Assembly: GCF_022201045.2 (NCBI RefSeq)
Contig: NC_068564.1
Span: 31,215,001-31,279,000, forward strand
Length of the DNA stretch: 64,000 nucleotides
Direction: 5' to 3'
Source: Citrus sinensis
Lineage: Eukaryota; Streptophyta; Magnoliopsida; Sapindales; Rutaceae
Shown here: in pieces, positions 38,501-49,729 of the stretch
Numbering within the stretch: position 1 is the stretch's first letter
Layout: each line of letters opens with the position of its first letter
The notes under the pieces: generated by a model
Database searches by the model: none
Told to the model about the DNA's origin: nothing
The model's input: only the letters and a program-made list of their open reading frames with translations
Position numbers and translations under genes: made by a program

Positions 38501-41500
38501 TTACACAAAGAGTGTGATCATAATCTGAACCCCCAGAAGTTTTAGAAACAAAGGCAAATCCATGGCAAAATCAAACATCTGCTTTGATCAGAAATGAGAG
38601 CAAAAGATAGAGAATATGAGAACTCATTCTTTCTTTTGAAATTCACTGGCCAAGCAATTACTATTTTCATTGGAATTCATGCCAAAGCCAAATGAACAAG
38701 TACTACTTATATAGCATGATCTTGAATTCTCCTTTCCAAATGTGATATCCACAATAAGACGCTCACCTTTTCCACACTTGCATATATAGATCCATCAAGA
38801 CCGCATTTACTGAGTTGCTCTTGTCTGCCAACATAAACAGAGTACATTTATACAGAGATATTGGGACCCACCCTGACCCCCCAACCCCCCTTTCATAGGT
38901 AGAGATGTTAAAAATTTAAAAAGACATAAATAGTGTGAACTTTATTCATCTATATCTTTATATGATCAAGGAAAATTTTTCTTTTAAAAACATAAAACCA
39001 ATTCAAATTTGCTATATTTTCGTATATAAACCATGAGTAGTTCACTACTCACCACAAAACATACAGAGCTGCATTCCCAGTCTTTACAAAGAGATACTGT
39101 TTATGATACCAATAGCATAGAACCAAATGTAGATTCATAGATTACAAAATTTGGGAAGGGAAAACATTGAGCACCAAAGGGAAAACATTGAGATGTTAAA
39201 AACTTTGTGAGACAACGACAATATTGGGATAGCTGGTAAAATTTGTAAAAGTTTAATGAGATAAAATGCTTAAGAAGGATAAAACTACACTATAGCACAG
39301 GGGATGCTGGTCAATATAGTGCATCAATTTATCTAATACTTAAGCCCATGATTCAGAAGACAGTGCCGTGGGACAAATAAAGCTAGTAATGATATGTAAT
39401 ACGGACACACAGGTATGAAGAAAAATTGTTGCTCAAAGAATGACAACCACCCAAAAAATAAATGAAGGAATAAAACAGTAACTTACCTGCACTCCCCATA
39501 ATGCTCCATGTTGTGGATTGTCAATACAATTCTTGGTTTCTACGAAACAAATATTCAATATTCAGTATTATATGCAAAAATGAATAATTTTATTAATTTT
39601 GTCTGTTACAAAACTTCATGCAACAAACTCTACAATGGCGGCGATAAGAGAATGTAAATACCTTAAGGGAGAGACTTTGGTACATATCCCAGTAAAGTAG
39701 GGGTAAAGCACCTATCTGCCACTCATGGACGTGAATGATATCAGGTTGAACTCCAGTCACCTGCTATGAGTTTTATCTTGTTAGATTTTAGAAAGAGAAG
39801 GTTTAATCTTTAAAGAGCAGTAAACAAGAGCAGGTTTTCCTTAAAGAGAAGGTTTTCCTTAAGCTTAAATAAGCAGTAAATGAATCAAAGTGTCACTAAC
39901 TTGATCAGTTTCTAATAAAAAAGTCTTTTGAAGTTGGGAGGGCAAATGCAGATGAAATTTTTTCCAGCACACTGTCAGAAACTGGAAAAATCAAGAAATA
40001 GAATTTGCAGACAATTGATTTATAGTTACAATAATTTAAGCACCAAAAACACTTAAATCCTTGATACTTGAGCTTTTATTACATAATCAAATGACCAGCT
40101 TGAGCTTTAGATATAAGTCAACTATTAAAAAAGTGCAATTCAATATTTTCAGGTTTTGGAATGTTTTGGTCTAGATGGCAATCTACAAAACTAATAATTA
40201 TACTCAGCGCTAATTCACAAACCTGCATCCATTCTAGGCAAGCACGACTGAAAAACAAATATGCCTCCAGCTCATTGTATGAACCCCCATATACATTTTT
40301 CCCCTTGAAGAACTGATTGGATGGTTCAATAAATATTACAGGGATGCTGGAAACTACCCCATGGTAGGCATTAGTTGCAACCCAATTACCATCATGATAA
40401 GAGTTATAAGTCGTGATCAGTGCCAGGTCACTGATCTCCTGTTTTTGAATGCACTCATAGAAAGGGAGCATTATATCTACTGTATGGCCACGAGATAAAC
40501 ATGCACGAGCAAGTCCTGTTACAACATCACCAAGTCCACCAACTTTAGCTATAGGCGCCATTTCAGCTGTAATGTGAATAATATGCATGAGATTGGAATC
40601 CTTCTCTATTTCAGCTGGAGCTTCTAGGCTTGCATATCTAGAAGGAAACTTATTCTTCCAAAATGGGATTTCATCACCAGGAGTAGGCCAAACCAGTTCA
40701 CCAAAACCAAAGTCTGCCGGACAACCAAGTTTTTCAGTAACCACCTGCAAATAGCAGTAGTGGTATTTGCAATCAGATACACGCGAATAAAAGATTGCCT
40801 ATATGAAATCAGAGTAATTTAAAAACATAGGAAATCTCAAATTAAACGAAGATTATATTTTAACAATGAGTCTCATATTTTTATTTGAAAAAAAAAATGC
40901 TGTAACCCACCCATCATACAAGGCACAACAGCTAAAGTTTTTGATAAAACCTACTTTACTTGGCACTAACAACAAGCTGCTCACCCACTTATTCATAAAA
41001 GCTAATGATTTCATTGTCGCAATTGCAGGCATATGTAATGACCTCAATTACTAGAGCTGAGAAATTTTGACACAATCCAATTATCCGATACGAACACAAC
41101 ACAAGTAAATGGTTATGGATGGTCAAATTTGGCACTATTATTAAATGGGCTGGGCGTGGGTCAACACGATTTTTTTTCATGTCGGGTTAGGATTAAAGTT
41201 TTTGACCCATTTACTCGACCAATGACACAATTATATTTTATTTTTTAAATTAATTTCTAGGTTCTTGTCATTAAAACTTAAATATTGAACATGATTCTCT
41301 TTTTTTTTTGGAGGATAGATATATACAGAGTGTTTTATTTATAAAATTTTATATAGATTTAGAACTTTAATAGTGTAAGTGTGTAAAATATTGGTATACA
41401 ACTATATTTTATGATATTGATATATGGTATTATATAAATGAATATAGTATTATTTACATATATATAATTAAAACTTTATTAGTGTAAATATATAATATTT

Positions 41501-42185
41501 TTGGGGTGTGTGCATGCAAGTGTATGTATATATATAACATTTGTCGTATATATAGACATTACACAGGTTATTGGGTAACCCGTTTATTTTCTATGTTGGG
41601 TTTGGGTCTCAATATTTTGACATGTTTATTAAATGGATCGTGTTTGAATTGACCTAAATTTGACACTATAAGAACACGACCCAACGACCCATTTTGCCAG
41701 CTCTACCGATTACCTCCCGATAGGTAAGCTAAAGCTTGGCATTTGAACTTATAAGCAGTCAGGTACCCTATTCTCACAAGCCGGTTTTGATGGAAAAACC
41801 TATGCAATCTGTTCATAAAACTTCAATGCAAATCATAACCTACAATCCTAGCACTTTTTTTTTTTTTTTTTTTTTGCCACTTATGATACCAAATCTAACG
41901 TATATACATATGCATCACGGAAAGGGTATGGCCAATTGCTAGATAAATAGAACAGAAATAAACAAATAAAAAATGACAATAATAATGATGGGGCAAGATG
42001 ACAGGAATTACCTTCAAAGAAGGATTAGTGTGAGCGAGAATTGGTAGTGAAATCATCGACTTAGAAGAGTAAAACATGTTGTGGTTTGCCATTAACTTTG
42101 TTCTTTTCATCCCATTTCTCCTTGTATTCACCAAGTAACTACTCGTACTACTAAGCTTTCCCGCTATTGCACACTCCATTTTCAT
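29521..42185 (-). CDS. Starch synthase, SS5/SS6-like, plastidial, complete GT5 and GT1 domains
   Basis: Fifteen exons on the minus strand: 42185-42012, 40744-40223, 39760-39662, 39539-39487, 38824-38767, 38424-38342, 37542-37465, 35882-35803, 35417-35257, 34532-34458, 33676-33636, 33374-33266, 32979-32897, 31518-31445 and 29630-29521. Every junction is GT-AG and in phase; the product is 599 residues (597 if the second ATG at 42179 is used). It should transfer glucose from ADP-glucose to alpha-1,4-glucan in plastids. A Ser/Lys-rich N-terminus fits a transit peptide. KVGGL (125-129) is the ADP-glucose loop; R416 and K421 ([10 protein letters not shown]), Glu497 (EPCGL) and KTGGL (517-521) of the GT1 half are present. 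HVHEWQ replaces the usual HCHDW. The SS4 coiled coil and SS3 starch-binding modules are missing. The exact class is my inference. Confidence 0.9.
29740..31131 (+). mobile_element. 5'-truncated LINE (non-LTR) retrotransposon in the last starch synthase intron
   Basis: Broken plus-strand frames match the C-terminal end of plant LINE reverse transcriptase: [19 protein letters not shown] near 29835-29905, then [16 protein letters not shown] and the zinc-binding RT tail ([25 protein letters not shown]) at 30590-30690, ending with [18 protein letters not shown] poly(A) stretch at 31121-31130 marks the 3' end. Stops and shifts show that it is inactive. It lies between exons 14 and 15, opposite in orientation to the host gene. 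Confidence 0.85.
36255..36733. mobile_element. Nested MULE-type MITE with 9-bp target duplication in starch synthase intron 7
   Basis: Ends gggaaattatcaattgtccacc and the reverse complement ggaaaattatctactgtccacc pair. The flanks are tatgatgca (36246-36254) and tatgatgaa (36734-36742), a 9-bp duplication with one mismatch, as expected for Mutator-like elements. A third, internal copy of the same end (gataaattatcactgaccatc, about 36448) in direct orientation shows nesting or internal duplication. The repeats share a poly-T and a ccacttgaagtta block. Confidence 0.8.
37969..38064. repeat. 48-bp tandem duplication in starch synthase intron 6
   Basis: The units starting ctttctctgtctttctaatg at 37969 and 38017 are nearly identical (gatacgttaaagtt against gatacattaaagtt). 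On the host (minus) strand this is a purine-rich intronic repeat. Confidence 0.7.
41052..41705. mobile_element. hAT-like non-autonomous element in starch synthase intron 1
   Basis: It begins tagagctgagaaa and ends in the reverse complement of tagagctggcaaaatggg, the termini of a common plant hAT-like family. Flanking 8-mers tcaattac (41044-41051) and ccgattac (41706-41713) agree at six of eight positions, fitting an aged 8-bp hAT duplication. Sub-terminal gggtcgtgtt/aacacgat motifs recur in both orientations. There is no transposase frame in the 654 bp. Confidence 0.65.
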
Positions 42186-43345
42186 TTCAAATTGAAAAAA
42201 AAAAATTGTATACAATAGAATTCTGATTATAATATTTTCTTCAAGAACATAATTGAAAACCCTTTTGTTTGGTTGCTGAGAAAATGAAAAGGAAATGAGA
42301 TCAAAGAATTTGAAGTATAAATTTTGACCGCAATCCCATTATTATATTATCCTTTTGCCAAGTGGTTTGGGACTGTGCGGAGCTGTTTTATAATACAGGG
42401 TGTGTACGATTATTATTTTTTTTTTTTGGGGGAAAAAAATTCAGAAGGAAAGAACACCCAAATAAAAAATTAATTTCAGTCCAGTCCAAGTGACTTTTTT
42501 TTTTGGCCCTGTTTTCGCTGGAATCATAATACTGGATGCCATCTTTGTGCATGCGTCACGAAAATAATAATGGATAAAAACGCAAACGCGAATAGAATTC
42601 CCAATAATAAATGATTTTAAAGAAAAATGAGAAACCTACGCTGTTTGGAACGGTATCAAATATGTTCCTAATTACTTAACAAAACCATTTTTTAATATAA
42701 TTTTTTAATTTTGTATGTGCAGGGCTCAAATAATTGAGGTGAATCGACCAATGAAGTAAAAATAAGCAATGATATGATCTACTCTCCTTGGCGCACCAAT
42801 CTCTTTACAGTAGGAATAAGAGATGAATAATCGATTCTTCCTCCTACTAATTTTATAATTTAGACGAATAATCGATTCTTCCTCATACTAATTTTATAAT
42901 TTAGACTTACAATAACTACTAAGTAAAAGTTTTATTACCTAAAATACCCTCGATTGCAGAAGCCCAAAACTCAAAAGACCAGAGCAATCAAAACGGAATG
43001 AAGCATCATCTGAGAGAAATAGAAACTCTCGGGAGCTGATGACCCTTCTCGCAAGGAAACAAAGCTAGACAATGCAGGCATGTATACATAGACATCAAAT
43101 ATCCACATCACAATGCTAATTTAGCAACATAATATCCACTGGATAGAAACCCCAGTAAACACAGACTTCTTTATCATAACTTTTGTCATTCTGTTTTTGC
43201 TATCTTAAGAAAGAACTTAAAACCTGATAAATACACAAGGCTAAGATAAAATCATAATCCCTCTGCTTTCTTTCCCTTGTCTTCCTCTGTTCTTTTGGGC
43301 TTCTTTTTGGATTCTTTTTAATTTACATCTTTTGTCCCCTGGAGA
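42186..43345. other. Spacer between starch synthase and kinase genes
   Basis: This holds the starch synthase promoter (minus strand, just above 42185) and the kinase 3' region. A 41-bp tandem duplication (gaataatcgattcttcctc) sits at 42825-42906. Nothing else is recognisable. Confidence 0.5.
42825..42906. repeat. 41-bp tandem duplication
   Basis: Two copies of gaataatcgattcttcctc followed by tactaattttataatttagac start at 42825 and 42866 and differ by two or three bases. Confidence 0.75.
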
Positions 43346-46300
43346 TCAGTCAGTTGTCATTGGTTGTGTAATACAGCACCTGAAACGGGCCTTGCGGACA
43401 GTTGTCATGATTTCTGTCTCCGCATGCTCGAGCATTGCGACAACTTCAGCGAATGGTGGCCTGACATCAGGGTTGGCATCCCAGCACCGCGTCATAATCT
43501 CACCAAGAACAGGTAGACAATCATTAGGAATGATCGGGCGTGCGCCCTTGTTGACAACTGCAAATGCTGCCTGCACCGCTGTCATGTTCTGGAACGGAAG
43601 CATTCCAGTGACAAGTTCCCAAAGAACAATACCAAAGCTATAAACATCTACTTTCTGAGTGTAAGGCCTGTGCTGGATCATTTCCCTGCAGAGACATAAC
43701 AGCAACAGTCAAGTAGCATGCCCCATAGTTGAATTCAAGAAAATAAAGAAGCTGACACAATATATTAATAAACTTGATTTTGATTAACCACTTGTCAAAA
43801 CAAACAAAGTACAATAACAAATGAATGACATGTGCAAATGTCATACTTACTGTCAATATTACGTGGTAAATTTTCCTCTTTCCACTTCTACAAAATTTTA
43901 TAGCTATAGCAGACTATGTAAACCAATTTTATTTTGACAGACCACATAAATTCTTATGCGGGTAATAACACCTTACTTCAAGGCAGCAAGACTTTTAGTT
44001 ATTCTAGTTAATCCGCATTGCACATTTTTATGCATACACTTTTGTCCTTCTTCCTATGGGCACTTCCAACAATCATTGCAACGGTTTTCAATTTTGTCCT
44101 ATCCACAATTATAATGGTGCAGCACACATCAATAGATCACATGTCAATACTAACAACTCTCCGCCCATTCACTTGCTAATCCAAATCCTTCAATAGATCA
44201 CATGTCAATACTAACAAACTACTGCCAAAACCTACAACCTTTACCATGTCTAAACCCCAGAGATATAACATCCCAGTGCAAACTCCTATTATCGATAATA
44301 TCTATCTATTTACTAAGCAAAATCTCTCCAAACAGAACAAACAAACAGAAACGTTCATAATCCATATATGAAATTGCAGAATGACAACCAAGTTGACACA
44401 AGCTCATTAATTCGATCAATAAATACCAGTGAGAACTCCAATTGACACCATAATAATTCAAGATATTGATACTTAATACATTTAATGCACAATGTATCAA
44501 GTCCAACAAAACATGAAAAATGAGAGAGACAATGGTCAAATTTCGAATAATCTGATAACCAAATATGCAAGAGTTCAATAAAGTCAACCGGACAGACACC
44601 ATTTACAAGCTCAATTTTTCAAGCTGTCTATTGGGCAATCCTCTTATTACATGTACGTGTTATAAGGATAAATTAGATTAGGCAAATAAGACAAATCTCC
44701 AGAAAATTCCTACTCAAGTTGGGGTTCCTAAAAATAAAATACTTCCAAACTGCCCCACATATCCATGATAACTGTGTATCTAGCTCTACACTTGGCAAAT
44801 TATGGACACCTCTTCCTTCCCTCTATTCAAAGTAAAAGTACAATGACGTGATAAAGGATAAGAAAACAATTATGAATGTTTAAACTTTTTGGCAATAACA
44901 TTGAGCAGATATACTTAAGTATATCACATGCAAACAAGGAAGTTATAATCTTTGATCGAATAATCAAGGAAGCAATTCCAAGAAAAGGAACGAAGGAAGC
45001 AACGCCAAAAAAAAATACTAATCAGTTAAGGAAGACTTCGTTGCCTTAAGTTTACACACATAGGTTACGAACAAAGCTGCGGTGTCATGCTTCAACACGG
45101 ACACGAGTCAACAACTGCCAAGGATCTAAAGAAAGAGGCACGAGTACATATGAGTGTACGTTTGAATTTATAACATCAAAATGGATACCTTAGCACTAGA
45201 TTACTTGTGAAATAACAATTTTTGGCAACTTAAGCGTTTTCAGTTTATTGGGGAACACGCAATGACAACATAAAATTCATGGGTTTTAAGATTATACTAT
45301 TATTAATCCGTTGTGAAATTAGCTTTAGTTTGAAGTTATCTTGACGATTAAAGGTTTTTTATGGAAATGCAGGGGTTTTGAATATTTTGACAATTTGGTC
45401 ACATTGAAGTCAAGGTATTTGATCTTTGGTCGAATGAAAAGGAATGCCAAATATACTTGCAACATTAACGGAAAAGTCCATAAGTTAGAGCAGAAGTAAG
45501 ACATATTTCTCCAATTGTAATGGTTCTACCATATACATTGAAGGATCGAACAAGAACCTAATGAGAGCAAGCAAAAGCTTCCTGCCGATCTTTCCATCAG
45601 GATAATAACATAAAATGGAAGGTTTGAGAATCCTTCGAGGGGCAGATAAAAGTCTACCTGCAAGGACATACCATGCTTGTAACAGTTATTCTGAATTTGC
45701 CAACTAAGCCATCCTATTTTCTAGTCCCATTAAAAAGAACCTAACGTTTTGTACATAGAAATTGCTAGATGGTTCAAAAAGTATGCTAGTTATTTTTAAA
45801 TTATAATATTTAAGTAGTGTCCAAGAACCCTCCTTGGCTTAGCATACTTTTATTGGCGTTTCAGCCAATCCTAGGACCAAGCAACTTTAAGTTATTCTTC
45901 ATGTCATAACTTCCTGAGCTCACCTATGCTCAGATTGGGCTTCAGTTTGAATCACCATTTGTTGGCAATAGTGCTCAATGAATACGAAATCCACCATACA
46001 AACTTCACAAGCAAAATTATAAGTTTTCTTTTTTTTAATTTATTATCCTTCTTTACATTTTCTCCAATTCACCAAACTTTAAGACAGTTTCTTTTATTGC
46101 AACTCCCTTTTGAATCCTAAGTTTGTTCCCTAGCATCTTCAACAATCTACAACCATGCTAGAATCACAAAATGCTGGTATTTGGGCTCACTAAACACAAA
46201 TTCCAACTTACAAACTTTGCAACAAACCAGAGTTTTTATTTTAATTTTTTAATTCATTATCCTTTTCTACATGTTTCCCACCAACTTTAAGAGAGTTACT

Positions 46301-49300
46301 TTTATTGCAACTATGGCCTTGAATCTTAAATTTGTTGCCTAGGTATCCGCCAATCCTAAACCAAACAATTTTAATGTGTTCTCCTTGTTACAACTTTTGA
46401 GCAAACTTATGCTCATATTGAGCTTGAATCCCTACATGTTGGCATCAGTGCTCATTAAATATGAAATCCAAATTACAAACTTCGCAAGCAACCCTAAGTT
46501 GTTTTATTTAGTTATTATCCTTCTCCACATGTTCCCCAATTCTACAAACTTCAAGAGTTACTTTTTTGCAACTCTTACCTTGAATCTTAAGTTCGAATTT
46601 GACCTAAGCTCTACGAATAAGAATACAAAGTTTGTAACTAATGTGAGATTGACATGCCACAAACTGTCGGGTGCAAAAACTATCAAATTAAATATTGAAT
46701 GAAAAGTCAACAGTGACCTTACATATGACAGAATTTAATAGATACCGCATTAGTTAGGATACAAAATTCATATCCTAATTTGTTCATTTAGTGTTTTTAA
46801 AATATTAATATATAGCAACTTTGAACCTTTTTTTAAGTTTTGATTAGTAAAATTTGATCTCAAATCAAACCTCAATTTACCCTTTACATCAAACACACAG
46901 CCTTAACCAGCATCTCAAACTTATTAAGCTTTACATTCATTAACCTACAAGTGAAATTCTTGATCTCATCTGATATTATGACTTAACATTTATGTAATTA
47001 CATCCTTATTTCTTTTTCATTTCTCTTAATTTTGTTTCCTTTTTTGGCTGCTTTTTTTTGGGGGGGGGGGGGGGGTAAATTGTCAAAGATGAAGAATCAT
47101 CGACCAGCTGCCACTAAGAAAGCAAAATAATGAAAACTTTTCTGTTATATGCAAAAAAAGATCAATCACCCCTCTAGAATACTAGACCAGCCTAGAAACC
47201 TATCTCAAAACACTCTCACAGCTTAGATGGATGAAGAAAAAAGATGAATCTTGGAACTCCTTCGAAACTGAAGCCCAGAGTGAAGCAAGAAGACGGACTC
47301 TATCCCATAAATCTTCAATGTTATCTGCATTTTTCCTTTCAAAAGTACAAAGATTTCTTTTAGCTATATTACCCAAAACAGAGCTGCCACAGTACAGTTC
47401 CAAAGAATTTTGGCCTTTTTTGGCACTTTTATTTAACTTATGTTTAATATATGCTGTTTGTTCCTCTGTTGTCGTTTTTTGTAAGGAAATATTTTTTGAT
47501 TACATGATGGCTTAGTGGAAAAGATATGACATAATGGTAATAATTTGTTTTTTTATCAATTTCCTATCATTCGATCATATCCAAAATTTTAAACCTATAG
47601 CAGATCAAATGCCAAATGCTGGTTAATACTAAGTCTTATTTGGTAAGAAGAAATGGAATACACACAAGGCCATTGGTTAATACTAAGTCTTATTCGGTAA
47701 GAAGAAATGGAATGCACACAAGACCATTGGTTAATACTAAGTCTTATTTGGTAAGAAGAAAGGGAATGCACACAAGACCATAGAGTGGAAACAGAAACAA
47801 TTTGACAAAGAAAGCCTAGACCATAACTCATCCTAATCTTTATGTCACTAATAGAAACTTGAAGCACCAAAGTAATCAACTATTCACATTGTCAGAGTAT
47901 AACGGTAAATGCTTTTATCATGATGTCTAGAAACAACAAAAGGTAGTATAATCATAGAGAAAGTATGGCTCAATTAATCCATGATATACCAATTAATCCA
48001 TGATATATCATCTGTCAACGCAATCAAGGACATGATAAAGAATATTGAATCAATCATAAGGACCATCAATGTACACATTATAAAAACTCATTTACACAAA
48101 AATCAAATGATCCGACAAAAAAAATATCAAGTGGATACACCCACGAAAAACTAAAAGTTTCCTCCGTCTCTTCAAATCAACCCATTACGACATCTCCAAG
48201 CCTTGGGAAACCACTAAGAAGCAGTAATGAAGAGTTTCTACACCCTTCCTAACTAAAGTGATTTCTATAATTCCAGAATACACAGGGGGAACTTTAGTTA
48301 AGGTAGTACTCCCGTCATAACACAGAAATGGTCTGAGATATCGCTATCTAGTCAGAATCAGTTGTGCGGAATACAGAGAATAAATATGGCTATAAACTCA
48401 AATTAAGGAAGAATTAAAACAGTAAGTTTTGAGGAAACACGTGACATTATAAATCACAAATGATAATACAACTCTTTTCTGTTATCAAATTTCTTCACAT
48501 GCAGCATTTCATACAAGTTACTCTTAACACATTCCAGTCTAAAGCTTTAACTAACTACAAAATAGTAATATTTCCCTCAGCAAATGGTGAAGAGTACAAA
48601 AATCAAGCAAAAGAAACTGTGGAAAGTCCACAGAGTATTATCACTGGAAAAATATAATAAGTGCCATATAAAGTCTGCATATGAATCTAGTAAGTATAAT
48701 AAGAGCCACAAAATAATTGCATAATTATTTAGAAAAGTTGAATGGAAAGGAAAAAAACAGAGAAAAAAAAAAAACTTATTGGAAGCGATGGAGACAAAAT
48801 ATCTTACGGAGCCATCCAGCGGTATGTGCCAGTCTCCGGAGTCATTCCCTCAGTCTGCACCTCAATCCGAGCTACCCCGAAATCGGCAATTTTGATGGAT
48901 TTATCAGAGAAAATCAGTAAGTTATCAGATTTCAAATCCCTATGAATTAAGCCAAGCCTATGAACGTATGCCATTCCCCTTGCCACATCCAAGGCTTGCT
49001 TGACTGCCAATTTCAGCGGCACTGATCGATTTTGTCGCTTGGTTAAAAACTGCCGAACTGAACCTCCTTTTGCATATTCAGTGACAATGCACCAGACCAT
49101 TGGCTTACGGCATGCACCAATGAACCGCACTATGTTTGGATGTTTTAGAGTGGCCAGCATCATGACTTCCTGTTGAAATTGCTGCTCCATCACCTGTGCT
49201 TTTTCTGGATCATTTTCTGGCCTCTCCAAGATCTTGATAGCCACCTCCTCACCGTTGTAGGTTCCTCTATAGAGCTTCCCAAAGGCACCTTGTGCAAAAG

Positions 49301-49718
49301 CATCTCCCATGTTGAGCTTCCTTAAATCAATAGTCCACTCATCAAAATTCTCAAGCCCCTCCGTTGGAGAGTTGCTATCCATAAGAGCTCGAGCCAAGGC
49401 ATCATCACTTAAAGCATGTGAAACTCTTCCTCGACGATTCACACTATGTGCAACAGAGTAGTTATCATTAGCACGGCGGCGCAACCCTTGGTGGTTCAAA
49501 ATGCGAGTATGGGATTCATTTGATCCAACACTGCTGTTATCTACAGACATCGCAACAGAACCTCCGCCGTTGCTCGTTTGCAAGCTGCTAAAGCTGTCAA
49601 TTGACATGTTGGTTCCCTCACCGAGTTTATGGTAAAATCCTTGGGACAAATCATCATAGTTGTTAACATGGTTGTTTAGCCCTATTATTCCAGGAAACTT
49701 TGAACCACCCTCCATCAT
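43346..49718 (-). CDS. Raf-like serine/threonine (MAPKKK-type) protein kinase
   Basis: Coding exons 49718-48808 and 43685-43346 join in CC|G (Pro304), giving 416 residues; the intron is 5122 bp. An N-terminal Ser/Gly-rich region (1-125, with [15 protein letters not shown]) precedes the kinase domain: Gly loop [16 protein letters not shown] at 138-150, ATP Lys162 in VAIKIL, HRD 259-261 (HRDLKSDN), DFG 279-281 and GTYRWMAPE. The intron falls between Pro and Glu of APE. It ends [10 protein letters not shown]. It matches the cytosolic plant Raf group that I recall as At4g31170/At2g24360 (RAF28/RAF22), with roles in stress, light and stomatal signalling. All catalytic motifs are intact. The reading frame extends upstream only without ATG; a likely acceptor (gtatcag) about 15 bases before the start implies a 5'-UTR intron to a donor near 50442. 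Confidence 0.95.
44128..44217. repeat. 27-bp direct repeat in the kinase intron
   Basis: The sequence caatagatcacatgtcaata followed by ctaacaa occurs at about 44129 and again at about 44191 with no mismatch. The spacing is 62 bp. Confidence 0.7.
45852..46600. repeat. Three diverged copies of an about 250-bp repeat in the kinase intron
   Basis: Copy 1 (about 45852-46130), a shortened copy 2 (about 46170-46342) and copy 3 (about 46343-46600) share gccaatcctar, atgctcaNattg, cttacaaactt, ttattatccttctncacat and ttttattgcaact in the same order. Divergence is roughly 20-30 per cent by eye. There is no coding capacity or terminal structure, so the family is unknown. It may be old segmental tandem duplication or satellite-like sequence. 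Confidence 0.65.
47060..47075. repeat. Run of 16 G
   Basis: A G16 run follows a T-rich run at the 3' (tail) side of the truncated minus-strand LINE. It can form a G-quadruplex on the plus strand and is prone to length error in sequencing. Confidence 0.9.
47076..47430 (-). mobile_element. Second, shorter copy of the same LINE family (3' end) in the kinase intron
   Basis: On the minus strand the frame [41 protein letters not shown] is nearly the same protein as the end of the LINE at 29740-31131 ([40 protein letters not shown]). Nucleotide similarity continues through the 3' untranslated part (agaccagcctgg/agaccagcctag). It is strongly 5'-truncated and lies in the same orientation as the host gene. 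Confidence 0.85.
47619..47780. repeat. 54-bp minisatellite, three copies, in the kinase intron
   Basis: Units start at 47619, 47673 and 47727 (ttggttaatactaagtctta), each 54 bp, with a few substitutions (ttatttgg/ttattcgg; aatac/aatgc). Because 54 is a multiple of three, the minus strand stays open through the array, but the frame has no family match. Confidence 0.9.
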
Positions 49719-49729
49719 TTTCCAGCCTG

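Noticed and set aside
46376-46702. 108-codon plus-strand frame in the kinase intron
   Set aside because: It spans copy 3 of the diverged intronic repeat; the other copies do not keep the frame.
47595-47879. 94-codon minus-strand frame with 18-residue repeats
   Set aside because: It is produced by the 54-bp minisatellite, lies in a kinase intron and has no start context or homology.
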